Below, piece by piece: positions 40,604 through 49,154 of a DNA stretch of 64,000 nucleotides. This DNA is from Acidobacteria bacterium AB60 (GTDB lineage: Bacteria; Acidobacteriota; Terriglobia; Terriglobales; Acidobacteriaceae): positions 124,001 through 188,000 of the forward strand of contig VANK01000001.1 of NCBI GenBank assembly GCA_008682415.1, written 5' to 3'. Position 1 is the first letter of the stretch. Every line of letters starts with the position of its first letter. The notes beneath the pieces were generated by a model that was not told the DNA's origin, searched no databases, and saw only the letters and a list, made by a program, of their open reading frames with translations. The translations under genes were made by a program, and so were the position numbers.

Positions 40604-40770
40604 CAGTATCCTTCCTGATTGCCTGGGGATGTGAACCGGCCTTTCTAGCTGTGGGTGGCGGGAGCTGTCAAGGCGGCGAGCCGGTCGGCATCTGCGCGAA
40701 CGGAAGCGGAGGCCCCGCGGCTATGATCGGTTCGAGGCGCGGAGCGAGGGCTGGCCGTCCGCGATCAGCA

Positions 40771-41952
40771 ATGGGGATGCGAAGGGCGATTCTGCTGGGG
40801 CTGCTGGGGTTGGCGGCGTTGGGTGTTGCGGCGGGACAGCGGGTCACCGTGCAGGAACTGGAGGGCATCCTGGCGGGCTCAGGCAAAGCAGGGTCGGGTG
40901 CAGGAGCGGTTGTGGAGGCGGATCTGCTCGATCAGATCGAGCGGGAAGATGCGCTGGCACCGCGGCTGGCTGCCATGCAGCTCACGGAAAGGCTGACGAA
41001 TCGCGAGCGGATGCGGCTGGAGTCGCAGTACAAGCTGGGTCCGCTGACGAAGGCGGCTCTGGAACTACTGGGGGACCGGTCGGCGCCGCTCGATCCGCCG
41101 GCCAGCGAAATGCTGGCGATGCCTGCGCCGGATGAGGCGGCGCAGCGAGCCATGTTGGCGCAGGCGAGCGCGTTCGTCTTCGATCGGCTGCAGCACCTGC
41201 CGGATTTTTTCGCCCTGCTCACCACAACGAACTTCAGCGATGGCCCGCTGATCGCCGGCGGTGCGCTGTTGTCGAGTTCGCCGGGAATGCATCGCGTGGG
41301 TGCTTCGCAGCGGGAGATCACGTTCAGCAACGGCAGGGAAGTGTTTGACTCGGCGCGGGGGCCTTTGAACGGGGCCAAGGAGCAGAAGAGAGATACGGAG
41401 TTAGAGAGCCAGGGGGAGTTCGGGACCGAGGCCGCGACTGTGATGCTCGATCTGCGCCAAGGCACAATCGAGTTCCATCACTGGGTGCGGGGGGATACGG
41501 GCCCGGTTGCGGTGTTTCGCTATAGCGTGCCAAGCAAGAGATCGCATTACGAAGTGAAATATGCCTGCCACGGAAGCCTGACGTTCCATGCGCAACCGGC
41601 GTATCACGGAGAGATCTCCGTTGATGCGGCCACTGGCGTCCTGCTGCGCTTCACCGTGCAGGCGGAGTCACGCGAAGGCGATCCCATCACGCAGGTGGCA
41701 TCCGTGATTGAGTACGGGGAGGTCACGATGGGGAGCCGCCGGTATATCTGTCCGGTGCGCAGCCTGGCATTCACGGTGGAGGAGTCCGACTCCTGTGACG
41801 CGCACAAGCGGCCTTTGCCGAGGCCGATCGCAATGCTGAACCGTATCCTCTTTTCGGACTATCACCGGCTGGGATCGGAGATGACGATCCTGCCGGGAGA
41901 GCAGCCGGCCAAGCCCGGAAGTGCTTCTCGGCGGGACGGTCCGAATCCGTAA
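40771..41952 (+). CDS. secreted protein of unknown function
   Basis: A 393-residue exported protein: signal peptide (AILLGLLGLAALGVAAGQ), a helical N-terminal part (LLDQIEREDALAPRLAAMQLTERLTNRERM) and a beta-rich C-terminal part with TVMLDLRQGTIEFHHWVRGD and AYHGEISVDAATGVLLRFTVQ. I recognise it as the kind of secreted protein common in acidobacteria, but no function is known to me. ATG 40771 or 40777 may be the start. It is divergent from the GH172 gene. Confidence 0.65.
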   Translation: MGMRRAILLGLLGLAALGVAAGQRVTVQELEGILAGSGKAGSGAGAVVEADLLDQIEREDALAPRLAAMQLTERLTNRERMRLESQYKLGPLTKAALELLGDRSAPLDPPASEMLAMPAPDEAAQRAMLAQASAFVFDRLQHLPDFFALLTTTNFSDGPLIAGGALLSSSPGMHRVGASQREITFSNGREVFDSARGPLNGAKEQKRDTELESQGEFGTEAATVMLDLRQGTIEFHHWVRGDTGPVAVFRYSVPSKRSHYEVKYACHGSLTFHAQPAYHGEISVDAATGVLLRFTVQAESREGDPITQVASVIEYGEVTMGSRRYICPVRSLAFTVEESDSCDAHKRPLPRPIAMLNRILFSDYHRLGSEMTILPGEQPAKPGSASRRDGPNP

Positions 41953-41985
41953 TGGGCGAGCTTTGCGAACTGGCAGATGGCGCCG

Positions 41986-42681
41986 CTATGCGCTGCAGCT
42001 TCGCATGATGGCCGCGATGTGCACCCGCGCTCCATCGACGTGAGGGAAGTCGGTGTTATCGGGTTTGAAGACGAAAGAGAGGTCGGTTCCGGCAAGGAGA
42101 ATCGCATCCAGACGCTCGCGCTCGACGAGGGTGTGCGCCAGATTGCGCAGAATTTCGAACTCTTCTTCGGAGGCGCGTTCCTTCTCCACAATGCGGCGAT
42201 AGAGATCGGCGATTCGGGAGAGTTCTTCCGGCTGGGGGTCGACGACTTCAGCGACACCGTGAAGCCTGCCGAACAGGGCGGTCTCCATGGTCACGCGCGC
42301 GCCGAAGATGGCGACGCGGTGCAGATGGCGCAAGGTCACCTCGCCGGCGATGGCGTCCAGAAGGTCTACGAGGGGCAGGGGAGACAGCCGGGCGAGCTCG
42401 GTCGCGCAGACCTGGGGCGCAAAGGCGGGAATGATGCCGAGCTGCGCCCCTCCGCGGGCAAGCTGGCCGAGGAGGTCCGCAAGATACTCCGCCAACTCCT
42501 GTTTGGCACGCGCCGCGGCCAGATCCAGGACTCTCGCGACCTCTGCGTGGGTCATGAGAATGCGCGGCGTAAGGCCGCGGGCCATGTGTTCCTGAACCAG
42601 GGAGCGGTAGTAAAAGATACCGCCGCCCAGACCAAGCCCGGCCACGAGGCCGAGGGGAAGAGAGTCGGATGGAGATGCCAT
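41986..42681 (-). CDS. Asp/Glu racemase-like protein lacking both catalytic cysteines
   Basis: A 231-residue protein with the aspartate/glutamate racemase layout: LGLVAGLGLGGGIFYYRSL at the start, the C-terminal half repeating the fold, and PLVDLLDAIAGEV. The first cysteine motif (usually PCNTAH) reads I-P85-A-F-A-P-Q, and the second (usually LGCTE) reads L-A-G198-T-D. Both acid-base cysteines are therefore missing; the remaining Cys92 and Cys229 are elsewhere. It is unlikely to racemise by the known mechanism and may bind a ligand only. Confidence 0.75.
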   Translation of the reverse strand: MASPSDSLPLGLVAGLGLGGGIFYYRSLVQEHMARGLTPRILMTHAEVARVLDLAAARAKQELAEYLADLLGQLARGGAQLGIIPAFAPQVCATELARLSPLPLVDLLDAIAGEVTLRHLHRVAIFGARVTMETALFGRLHGVAEVVDPQPEELSRIADLYRRIVEKERASEEEFEILRNLAHTLVERERLDAILLAGTDLSFVFKPDNTDFPHVDGARVHIAAIMRSCSA

Positions 42682-42726
42682 GTACCAGGGATGAAGAAAC
42701 CGGCGAGAAATCTTCGGGAAATACTG

Positions 42727-42766
42727 AAGTGGATACTTGACAAAGGCACCAGTGAAGTAAATACTC
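42727..42766 (+). promoter_or_regulatory. promoter with two ArsR-type operator sites
   Basis: TTGACA (42737-42742) and AATACT (42760-42765), spacer 17, form a promoter for the SRPBCC-ArsR operon. AAGTGGATACTT (42727-42738) overlaps the -35 and AAGTAAATACTC (42755-42766) covers the -10. Both match the operator core AAGTTTATACTT at 2115-2126. Confidence 0.7.
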
Positions 42767-42813
42767 AGGCATAGGCTTCACTGATGGGAGTGAGCCAAGG
42801 AGGAATAGCAGCA

Positions 42814-43296
42814 ATGGCGGATCCCAAGGTGGTGCACAGCACTTATGTTGTGGAGCGGAGCTTTGCTAAACCCGTGGAGGCCGTATACGCGGCGCTCTCA
42901 AAGCCTGAAAAGGTGAAGGCGTGGTATGCCGAGGGTGAGAAACACGATCTGATTGAGTTCACTTTGAACTTCATGGAGGGGGGGACGCAGCGGCTTGTTT
43001 ACCGGATGCGAGAAGGCACTCCGGTGGCCGGACTGGTGATCGACAGCGAGGCGCGGTTTCAAGAGATCGTTCCGAACGACCGGGTGGTAATGGCAACGAC
43101 CATGAAGTTCAACGGGCGACGCATGCTTGCGACTCAGATTACCTTCGAACTGGTACCCACACCGCAGGGCACGGATCTGATCTGCACGCACCAGGGCGCG
43201 TATTTCGAGGGAAGCCCGGCCAATATGCCCGATATGCTGAGGCAGGGCTGGACCGATCTGCTGGCGCGGATGGGCAAGTTGCTGGAGGCGGAGTGA
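42814..43296 (+). CDS. SRPBCC (AHSA1-type) protein
   Basis: A 160-residue START-like protein: VVERSFAKPVEAVYAALSKPEKVKAWYAEG at the N-terminus, FTLNFMEGGTQRLVYR, and the C-terminal helix QGWTDLLARMGKLLE. The start at 42814 has AGGAGG ten bases upstream. It is encoded directly before an ArsR gene (GTGA overlap), the reverse order of the operon at 1227-2052, and presumably is repressed through the operators at 42727-42766. The ligand is unknown. Confidence 0.85.
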   Translation: MADPKVVHSTYVVERSFAKPVEAVYAALSKPEKVKAWYAEGEKHDLIEFTLNFMEGGTQRLVYRMREGTPVAGLVIDSEARFQEIVPNDRVVMATTMKFNGRRMLATQITFELVPTPQGTDLICTHQGAYFEGSPANMPDMLRQGWTDLLARMGKLLEAE

Positions 43297-43643
43297 ATGC
43301 GGGAGCCGGAGGTCCGGGTGGTGGGGGCCGTGATGTGGACATCGACCGGTTATTTCATGCGCTAGGCGATCCCACGCGGCGGGCGATGCTGGACCGGCTG
43401 AGCCAGGGGCCCGCGTCGGTGTCGGCCCTTGCGGCGCCTCTGGGAGTCACCCTGACGGCGGTGATGCAGCATTTGCAGATCCTGGAGGAGTGCGGACTGG
43501 CGCACACGGAGAAGGTGGGCCGGGTGCGCACGTGCCGTATCGCTTCCGCGGGACTGGATGCACTGGAGGCCTGGGTGAAGGCGCACCGGACGCAGCTGGA
43601 GCAGCAGCTGGACCGGCTGGGGGCATTGTTGGACCAAGAGTAA
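43293..43643 (+). CDS. ArsR-family transcriptional regulator
   Basis: A 116-residue regulator. After a Gly-rich start come LFHALGDPTRRAMLDRLSQG and the recognition helix TLTAVMQHLQILEECGLAH, then the wing VGRVRTCRIA. No metal-binding cysteines are seen in the helix 3 positions. GTG at 43293 overlaps the SRPBCC stop as GTGA, so it is translated by coupling. The protein is the likely reader of AAGTNNATACTT sites upstream. Confidence 0.88.
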   Translation: MNAGAGGPGGGGRDVDIDRLFHALGDPTRRAMLDRLSQGPASVSALAAPLGVTLTAVMQHLQILEECGLAHTEKVGRVRTCRIASAGLDALEAWVKAHRTQLEQQLDRLGALLDQE

Positions 43644-43758
43644 GCCGCTTGCTTCCGCCGTATCCCCGCGTTTGCGACCGAGTGCTCACCACCCCCAGCG
43701 ACAAAGACCACGTCGCCGGGGACCCTGGATATGTCGCAAAGATGGGGCGCAGGCACCG

Positions 43759-45213
43759 TTACTGGAACAGCATGGGCGGAGTGACTGTGGGTCCCAGGAG
43801 GGATTCGACCACCTCTTGTGCGCTGTAGCTGTTGCTTCCGGGGCTGAGGAAGCGAGCGATGGAATTGAGGTCGTCACCCACGGTTACGAGGGGAGGCTCG
43901 ACGAGGCCATCGCGTCGGATCTGCGCATGGCCGATGTTGGCCAGCAGGGCGTTGCACAGGCAGATGCGGCCGGTGGTCGCAGCCTCGTCTCCGCCTTTTT
44001 TCAGGAAGCAGATCACGGGTTCGGCGGAGCAGCGGTAGCCGATGCTGCTATCGGTAGTGGCGTAGGCCTCGCGCAGGAATCCGAGATCGCAGACGCGAGG
44101 GCGTGCCCAATACGTCGCGGCATCCGAGAGCGAGCCGTGCAATTGCGCAACTTTGAAGGGGTAGCCGGTCGGGGAGGCGAGGGGATTGGTGGTGACGCGA
44201 CCCGTGCCGGCGACAGCCTGGGCCAGTAGTCGACTCTTCAGGTCCTCGCGGAGGCCCGACTCCCGGCTGAATGCGAACGCGGTTCCTACCTGCACCCCGG
44301 CGGCGCCCTGCGACAGAGCTTCGAGCAACCGCTCGCGGCTGCCATAGCCGCCTGCCAGCCAGAACGGCACGCCGAGATCGCGAAGCTCGGGGACGCTGAC
44401 CCGGTCGCGATCGCCATAGAGCGGTTCGCCTGCGGCGTTCAGCTGCAATTTGCCGCGGGGAGGCGCGTTGTGCCCGCCCGCCGAGGGACCTTCGATCACG
44501 AGTCCGTTGACGACTCCGGAGGCGCGGCGAAGGATGGTGGAGGCCAGCGCGTTGGAGGAGACGATTGCCAGAAAGCGGGGACGGGCGAGAGCGGGGAGCG
44601 GACGCTCGCCGAACTGGACGGGGTCGAAACGCATGCCAGGGTCTTCAACCCCGGAGGGGAGGGAACCCGAGACGGAGAGCTTGTACTCGGCGGGGGAGTG
44701 GGTGACGAAGGCGTCGAGCACCGCTGGAATGTGCAGCGGAATGCCGGCGCCCATCAGGACGTAACCCGCTCCAGCCAGCATGGCTCCATAGAGGGATGCC
44801 AGATGCGGGAGCTGCACCTTCTCGAGGAAGTTGATGCCTACCGGGTTGGAGTGACCCTGGCGCGCGAGGAAGACCTCGACGAAGTTGGCGACTACCGAGA
44901 GCTCGGCCAGACTGCGGGGTTCGCGGCGGTGGTGCATGGGGGTGACGGGATACGGGTCACCAGCGGGCTTTCCCCCGGGAATGAAGAACTGCTCCCAGAT
45001 GCGCCGGGCCATGGCGGGGAACGGAAAGGCCTCGACGCCACGGCGCATGTGGCCGCCCGGGTCTCCGTCGGCGAGGCGACGGACGAAGACCTGGTCGAGG
45101 GCGGTGCCGGATACGACGCCAAGTTGACCGAGGCTGGAGACGGCCTGTGCGAGTCGCCAGTTGGAGACCCCAACTCCCATTCCGCCCTGGATGATTCGGG
45201 GAAAGTCAGACAT
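43759..45213 (-). CDS. nitronate-monooxygenase-like FMN protein
   Basis: A 484-residue TIM-barrel flavoprotein of the nitronate monooxygenase / 2-nitropropane dioxygenase class: RIIQGGMGVGVSNWRLAQAV at the N-terminus, GLVIEGPSAGGHNAPPRG for the phosphate and active-site loop with H, and VPFWLAGGYGSRERLLEAL then GAAGVQVGTAFAF. It is longer than the usual 320-380 residues; the C-terminal 100 residues contain CYS-rich parts (RICLCNALLANIGHAQ). The large size recalls PfaD-type proteins. No polyketide genes are nearby. Convergent with the SRPBCC-ArsR operon. Confidence 0.8.
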   Translation of the reverse strand: MSDFPRIIQGGMGVGVSNWRLAQAVSSLGQLGVVSGTALDQVFVRRLADGDPGGHMRRGVEAFPFPAMARRIWEQFFIPGGKPAGDPYPVTPMHHRREPRSLAELSVVANFVEVFLARQGHSNPVGINFLEKVQLPHLASLYGAMLAGAGYVLMGAGIPLHIPAVLDAFVTHSPAEYKLSVSGSLPSGVEDPGMRFDPVQFGERPLPALARPRFLAIVSSNALASTILRRASGVVNGLVIEGPSAGGHNAPPRGKLQLNAAGEPLYGDRDRVSVPELRDLGVPFWLAGGYGSRERLLEALSQGAAGVQVGTAFAFSRESGLREDLKSRLLAQAVAGTGRVTTNPLASPTGYPFKVAQLHGSLSDAATYWARPRVCDLGFLREAYATTDSSIGYRCSAEPVICFLKKGGDEAATTGRICLCNALLANIGHAQIRRDGLVEPPLVTVGDDLNSIARFLSPGSNSYSAQEVVESLLGPTVTPPMLFQ

Positions 45214-45340
45214 TCCCTGGAGTGTTTCAGGGTAGGCGGGCTGCTCTCGGTGACGGGGCTCACAACGTTTGCTTATGTGCAAGATTCCTGCGCGAATTGG
45301 GATGCGCCTGTGAAGGCTCGCCTGGGGTAAACTGGCCCCG

Positions 45341-45850
45341 ATGCGTGTCTTCGGGATCGACTGCGGCACGGAAGTCACGGGCTTCGGGGTGGTGGAAAGC
45401 TGTGAAAGGGGCCGCGATTCTGCGCTGGCGTGCAGGGCGCTGGGCGGAATCAAGTTGGCCAAGGGCAAGACGCTCCCCGAACGGCTGGAGCAGGTGTACC
45501 GGGAGCTGTCGGAGGCGATGGCGATCTGGCAGCCGGATGTGGTGGCAATCGAAGAGGTCTTTTATTCTGTTAATGCGAAGTCGGCCTTGAAGCTGGGCCA
45601 GGTGCGCGGGGTCGCGCTGCTGGCGGCGGCGTGCCAGGGGCTGGCGGTTGCGGAGTACGCTCCGTTAAAGATAAAGTCGAGCGTCGTGGGGTACGGATTG
45701 GCGGCCAAAGACCAGGTGCAGTTCATGGTGGCGCGGCTGCTCGGGCTAGCGGAACTTCCGCAGCCGGCAGACGCCGCGGATGCATTAGCGATCGCCATCT
45801 GCCACATCCACACGGCCCAGACGCTTCAGATGCAGGGGGCAGGGCGATGA
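45341..45850 (+). CDS. ruvC: Holliday junction resolvase RuvC
   Basis: A 169-residue endonuclease (EC 3.1.22.4) that cuts Holliday junctions. The catalytic acids are D7 (GIDCGT), E71 (VVAIEEVFY), D144 and D147 (ADAADALA), as in E. coli D7/E66/D138/D141. It is usually near ruvA/ruvB, but here it overlaps a secreted-protein gene (ATGA at 45847-45850) instead. The branch-migration genes must lie outside the window. Confidence 0.95.
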   Translation: MRVFGIDCGTEVTGFGVVESCERGRDSALACRALGGIKLAKGKTLPERLEQVYRELSEAMAIWQPDVVAIEEVFYSVNAKSALKLGQVRGVALLAAACQGLAVAEYAPLKIKSSVVGYGLAAKDQVQFMVARLLGLAELPQPADAADALAIAICHIHTAQTLQMQGAGR

Positions 45851-46515
45851 GAGGCCTGATTCTGGGCACAATTTTGACTGCCCTGGCGGTTCCGGCGGTG
45901 GGCGCGAGCGAACCGATGGTTCGGGCCGAGTATACGAACCCCGGGCTGGTTCCGGCGCATTGGACGCTTGAGATCCATCCCGACGGCAGTGCGCACTTTC
46001 GGACCCAGCGCGGCAGTGCGGCGCGGGTAGAGGGCGAGGGGATCGAGGCTCCTGACATTGACCGCGATATCCGGCTGAGCAACAAGTTCGCCGATCGGAT
46101 CTTCGGGATAGCGCATCGCAAGAGGCTGTTTCGCGTGGAGTGCGAGAGCCACATGAAAGTGGCCTTCCAGGGAACCAAGATGCTGGCGTACTCCGGCCCG
46201 GAGGGCGAGGGGGCGTGCGAATTCAACTACTCGAAGGATCCCGAGATCCAGGCCCTGGGGGATGACCTGCTCTCCGTGGCCAACACGATGATCGAGGGGG
46301 CCCGGCTGCAGAGTCTCCTGCTGCACGACCGGCTGGGATTGGACCGAGAGACGGAGCTGCTGACGCAGTCCGCTGCCGATGGGCGGGCGCAGCAGATTGG
46401 ATCGATTCGCGACATTCTGGAGCGACTTGCGGATGACGAATCGGTGCTGGAGCGCGTGCGGCGCCGAGCGCGTGCGCTGCTGGATCGTGCGCAGACCGAC
46501 CGGGCCCAGAATTGA
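45847..46515 (+). CDS. secreted protein of unknown function, coupled to ruvC
   Basis: A 222-residue protein with a signal peptide (LILGTILTALAVPAVGA). A beta-rich part (LVPAHWTLEIHPDGSAHFRTQRG) is followed by a long charged helical region at the C-terminus (RDILERLADDESVLERVRRRARALL). The start overlaps the ruvC stop as ATGA, so translation is coupled although functions appear unrelated. No family recognised. Confidence 0.68.
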   Translation: MRGLILGTILTALAVPAVGASEPMVRAEYTNPGLVPAHWTLEIHPDGSAHFRTQRGSAARVEGEGIEAPDIDRDIRLSNKFADRIFGIAHRKRLFRVECESHMKVAFQGTKMLAYSGPEGEGACEFNYSKDPEIQALGDDLLSVANTMIEGARLQSLLLHDRLGLDRETELLTQSAADGRAQQIGSIRDILERLADDESVLERVRRRARALLDRAQTDRAQN

Positions 46516-46610
46516 GTCGAGCGGAGCGCGCGACTTTGCCGTCTTTCACCGTGTCTAACTAGTGTGAATGAAGTGGTGTTGGTAGACGCGGTGGAAAGGC
46601 GGGTGTCGTC

Positions 46611-48188
46611 ATGAAGCCGGAGACAGGAAGCAGGATGTGGGGGGCCGTTTCGGGGTGGGGGCTTGTTCTGGGTGTGGTTCTGGGCCTGGGGTTCGCACCG
46701 GTGGTGCACGCGGACGATGAGGACCAGAATGGCGGGCCGGGACGGGCTGTCCGGCTGAGCAGCGTGGATGGTCCGGTGCAGATCATGCAGGGCGGCCAGG
46801 TGTTGACCGACCAGGCAGTCGCCAACACGCCGCTGTTTGAAGGGTCCCAACTGAACACTGGCAATGACGGCCGAGCCGAGGTGCAGTTTGAGGACGGCAG
46901 CGTCGCGCGTATTCCTCCGCAGAGCACCTTGACGCTGGTGGTGCTGCGGCCGGATGGGGATACGGAGATACAGCTCGATAGCGGAATGGGTTACTTCGAG
47001 CTGCAGGACGGGAATCAAGGCAGGCCGATGCGCGTCCGGTTTGGGTCGGCTGTGCTGACGGCGAGCGGGTTTACCGTGGCTCGCGTGAAGCTGGACGATG
47101 GTCCGCCCAACGTGGCGGTGTTCTCAGGAAACGCCCGGATCGAGGGCGATGCGGGATCAGTGGATCTGCACGGGGGCGAAAGCCTGGCGCTGACCACGCC
47201 GAATCCCGCCGATGGCACGGTGGCCGAGTCGATTGAGCCGGACTCGTGGGACGCGTGGAACTCCGATCGCGACCAGGCGCTGATGGCGGCGGAGACGGCT
47301 CCGGGCAATCCGGATGTGCCGCAGAGCAACAACCCGGCCTGGAGCGATCTGAACAACAGCGGAGCCTGGTATGACGTGCCGGGGCAGGGGTACGTGTGGT
47401 CGCCGTATGAGGCTTCCAACTCCGGATGGGATCCGTTTGGGACCGGGTACTGGATGTGGACGCCTGGATACGGCTACGTGTGGGTATCGGGTGAGTCGTG
47501 GGGCTACATGCCTTACCAGTGTGGCGCGTGGAACTACTACGACGCGTTTGGCTGGGGCTGGGCTCCGGGCGGGTGCCAGCCCTGGTGGGGCGGCGGTTAT
47601 GGAGGCGGAGGCGGGTGGGGATTTACGGTTGCGAGCGTGCCGCGCTGGTACAAGCTGCCGATCCGGCCTGGTCCGACGATCCCGCACAGTCCGCATCCCG
47701 TGCTGCGCCGGCCGATGCCTGTGATTCCAGTTCATCGCACACTACCGCTACAGGGCGGGCCGTTGCCGCGCCGCGACCACGACGCGCCGGTAAAGATTGC
47801 CGGAAACGTGGCCACGACGGTGCGATCGGAGCCGGTGCATACGATGTTCAATCATCAGCCGGCGCCGGGCATGCGGCCGATGCCGGGTGGTTCGCCGGAG
47901 AGGCCGATCTATGGACGCCCGCAGCAGAACTCGCCGGAACGCGGGACCTTTCCTCCGGTGCGGCCGGGGGACGCGGGACGGCCCGCGCCTCCTCCGAACG
48001 TGACACGGCCGATGGCGCCGGTGATGCCGCGTCCGTCGTTTGGGGGTGAGGACCGCGGCGGAAGACCGGCACCTCCGCCAACGATGCGCTCCGCGCCACC
48101 GCCGCCGCCTCGCTCAGCTCCGCCGCCCCCGCCTCCGGCCGTGCACTCCGCTCCGCCGCCTCCGCCGGCGGCCAGTCATCCCAAATAG
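46611..48188 (+). CDS. secreted FecR-domain protein with Trp/Tyr/Gly- and Pro-rich regions
   Basis: A 525-residue protein. A signal peptide (GLVLGVVLGLGFAPVVHA) leads to a FecR-like beta domain (about 45-200: AVRLSSVDGPVQIMQGGQVL, LNTGNDGRAEVQFEDGSVAR). Next is an aromatic region (240-345) with repeated WxPG/YGYVW elements as in DUF6600 proteins (GTGYWMWTPGYGYVWVSGES), then a Pro/Arg-rich tail with PPPP runs up to residue 525. The tail is low-complexity and probably extended. No sigma or anti-sigma genes are nearby, so a FecR-type signalling role is doubtful; an envelope structural role is more likely. Confidence 0.75.
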   Translation: MKPETGSRMWGAVSGWGLVLGVVLGLGFAPVVHADDEDQNGGPGRAVRLSSVDGPVQIMQGGQVLTDQAVANTPLFEGSQLNTGNDGRAEVQFEDGSVARIPPQSTLTLVVLRPDGDTEIQLDSGMGYFELQDGNQGRPMRVRFGSAVLTASGFTVARVKLDDGPPNVAVFSGNARIEGDAGSVDLHGGESLALTTPNPADGTVAESIEPDSWDAWNSDRDQALMAAETAPGNPDVPQSNNPAWSDLNNSGAWYDVPGQGYVWSPYEASNSGWDPFGTGYWMWTPGYGYVWVSGESWGYMPYQCGAWNYYDAFGWGWAPGGCQPWWGGGYGGGGGWGFTVASVPRWYKLPIRPGPTIPHSPHPVLRRPMPVIPVHRTLPLQGGPLPRRDHDAPVKIAGNVATTVRSEPVHTMFNHQPAPGMRPMPGGSPERPIYGRPQQNSPERGTFPPVRPGDAGRPAPPPNVTRPMAPVMPRPSFGGEDRGGRPAPPPTMRSAPPPPPRSAPPPPPPAVHSAPPPPPAASHPK

Positions 48189-48200
48189 GCCCGGCTGGCT

Positions 48201-49040
48201 TCAGACGGAAGGGCTCGCTTCGTTCTGCGGAGCGGGCCCTTCGCTTTGGGGGTGCCGATCGAGGCGGATATGCAGGGCGGCGAGTTCGGGAATAGAGAGC
48301 TCTTCGGCGCGTGCCTGCGCGGGAAGCTGCGCTGCCTCAAGAGCCGCATGGATCGCTTCGGAATCGTACTGGGCGCCGCGCAGATTGTTGGCGATGGTCT
48401 TGCGCTTCTGAGCGAACGAGTGGCGGACGAAGCGCAGGAACGGCTGTTCCTCGACACCCAGCTCGGCAAACCGTGGAGCGAAACGCCAGCGGAAGACGGA
48501 GGAGTGGACCTCGGGGGGCGGGGAGAAGGCTCCGGGCGGGAGGGTGAAGAGCGATGCCACCGGCCCGTACATCTGCACCGTGACGGAGAGCAGGCCGTAG
48601 TCGCGGGACCCGGGGCCGGCAGTGATGCGATCGGCGACCTCCCGCTGCACCATGAGGACCGCGCGATCCAGCGCCGCACAGCTGGCGGCGAGCTTGAGCA
48701 GGATGGGCGAGGTGATGTAGTAGGGGAGATTGCCGACGACCGCAAGTTTCTGTCCTGCACTTGACGCGGCTGCGCTGAAATCGAAGGAAAGCACGTCCTG
48801 TTCGATGACGGTCACGCGATCGGGTGGGAACTGGGTGCGGAGAGCGGGGGCGAGTTCACGGTCCAGTTCGATGGCGATCAGGTGTCGAGCGCGTTCGGCG
48901 AGAATGCGGGTGATGGCTCCCTGGCCCGGACCGATCTCGACGACTGTCTGTTCCGCGATATCGCCGAGCGCGTCGGCGATTCGGCGGATTGCATTGTGAT
49001 CGCGGAGAAAGTTCTGGCCGAGCTTGGGCTTGGAGGGCAT
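48201..49040 (-). CDS. rsmA: 16S rRNA (adenine1518/1519-N6)-dimethyltransferase
   Basis: A 279-residue KsgA/RsmA enzyme. SAM motif I EIGPGQG (35-41), the acid of strand 2 in LIAIELDREL, and NLPYY (104-108, motif IV) are intact, as is FLRDHNAIRRI at the N-terminus typical of the family (LGQNFL). The start at 49040 gives the usual length. The C-terminal 15 residues are poorly conserved and overlap a hairpin at 48208-48242. It methylates A1518 and A1519 of 16S rRNA in late 30S assembly. Confidence 0.95.
   Translation of the reverse strand: MPSKPKLGQNFLRDHNAIRRIADALGDIAEQTVVEIGPGQGAITRILAERARHLIAIELDRELAPALRTQFPPDRVTVIEQDVLSFDFSAAASSAGQKLAVVGNLPYYITSPILLKLAASCAALDRAVLMVQREVADRITAGPGSRDYGLLSVTVQMYGPVASLFTLPPGAFSPPPEVHSSVFRWRFAPRFAELGVEEQPFLRFVRHSFAQKRKTIANNLRGAQYDSEAIHAALEAAQLPAQARAEELSIPELAALHIRLDRHPQSEGPAPQNEASPSV
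48208..48242. terminator. hairpin between convergent FecR and rsmA genes
   Basis: GAAGGGCTCGCT-11-AGCGGGCCCTTC pairs at 11 of 12 positions. It lies 20 bases after the FecR-gene stop and inside the 3' end of rsmA. No T-run follows, so termination is possible but not certain. Confidence 0.35.
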
Positions 49041-49154
49041 GTTCAGATTCGATGGTAGTGCACTGAGGGATTTGGATTGCCGGAGGATGCGCGCCGGGCG
49101 ATTAGCACTTTCGTTACACTTAGGTTCACGGGTCTCCATTTAGAGTAAGCGTTG

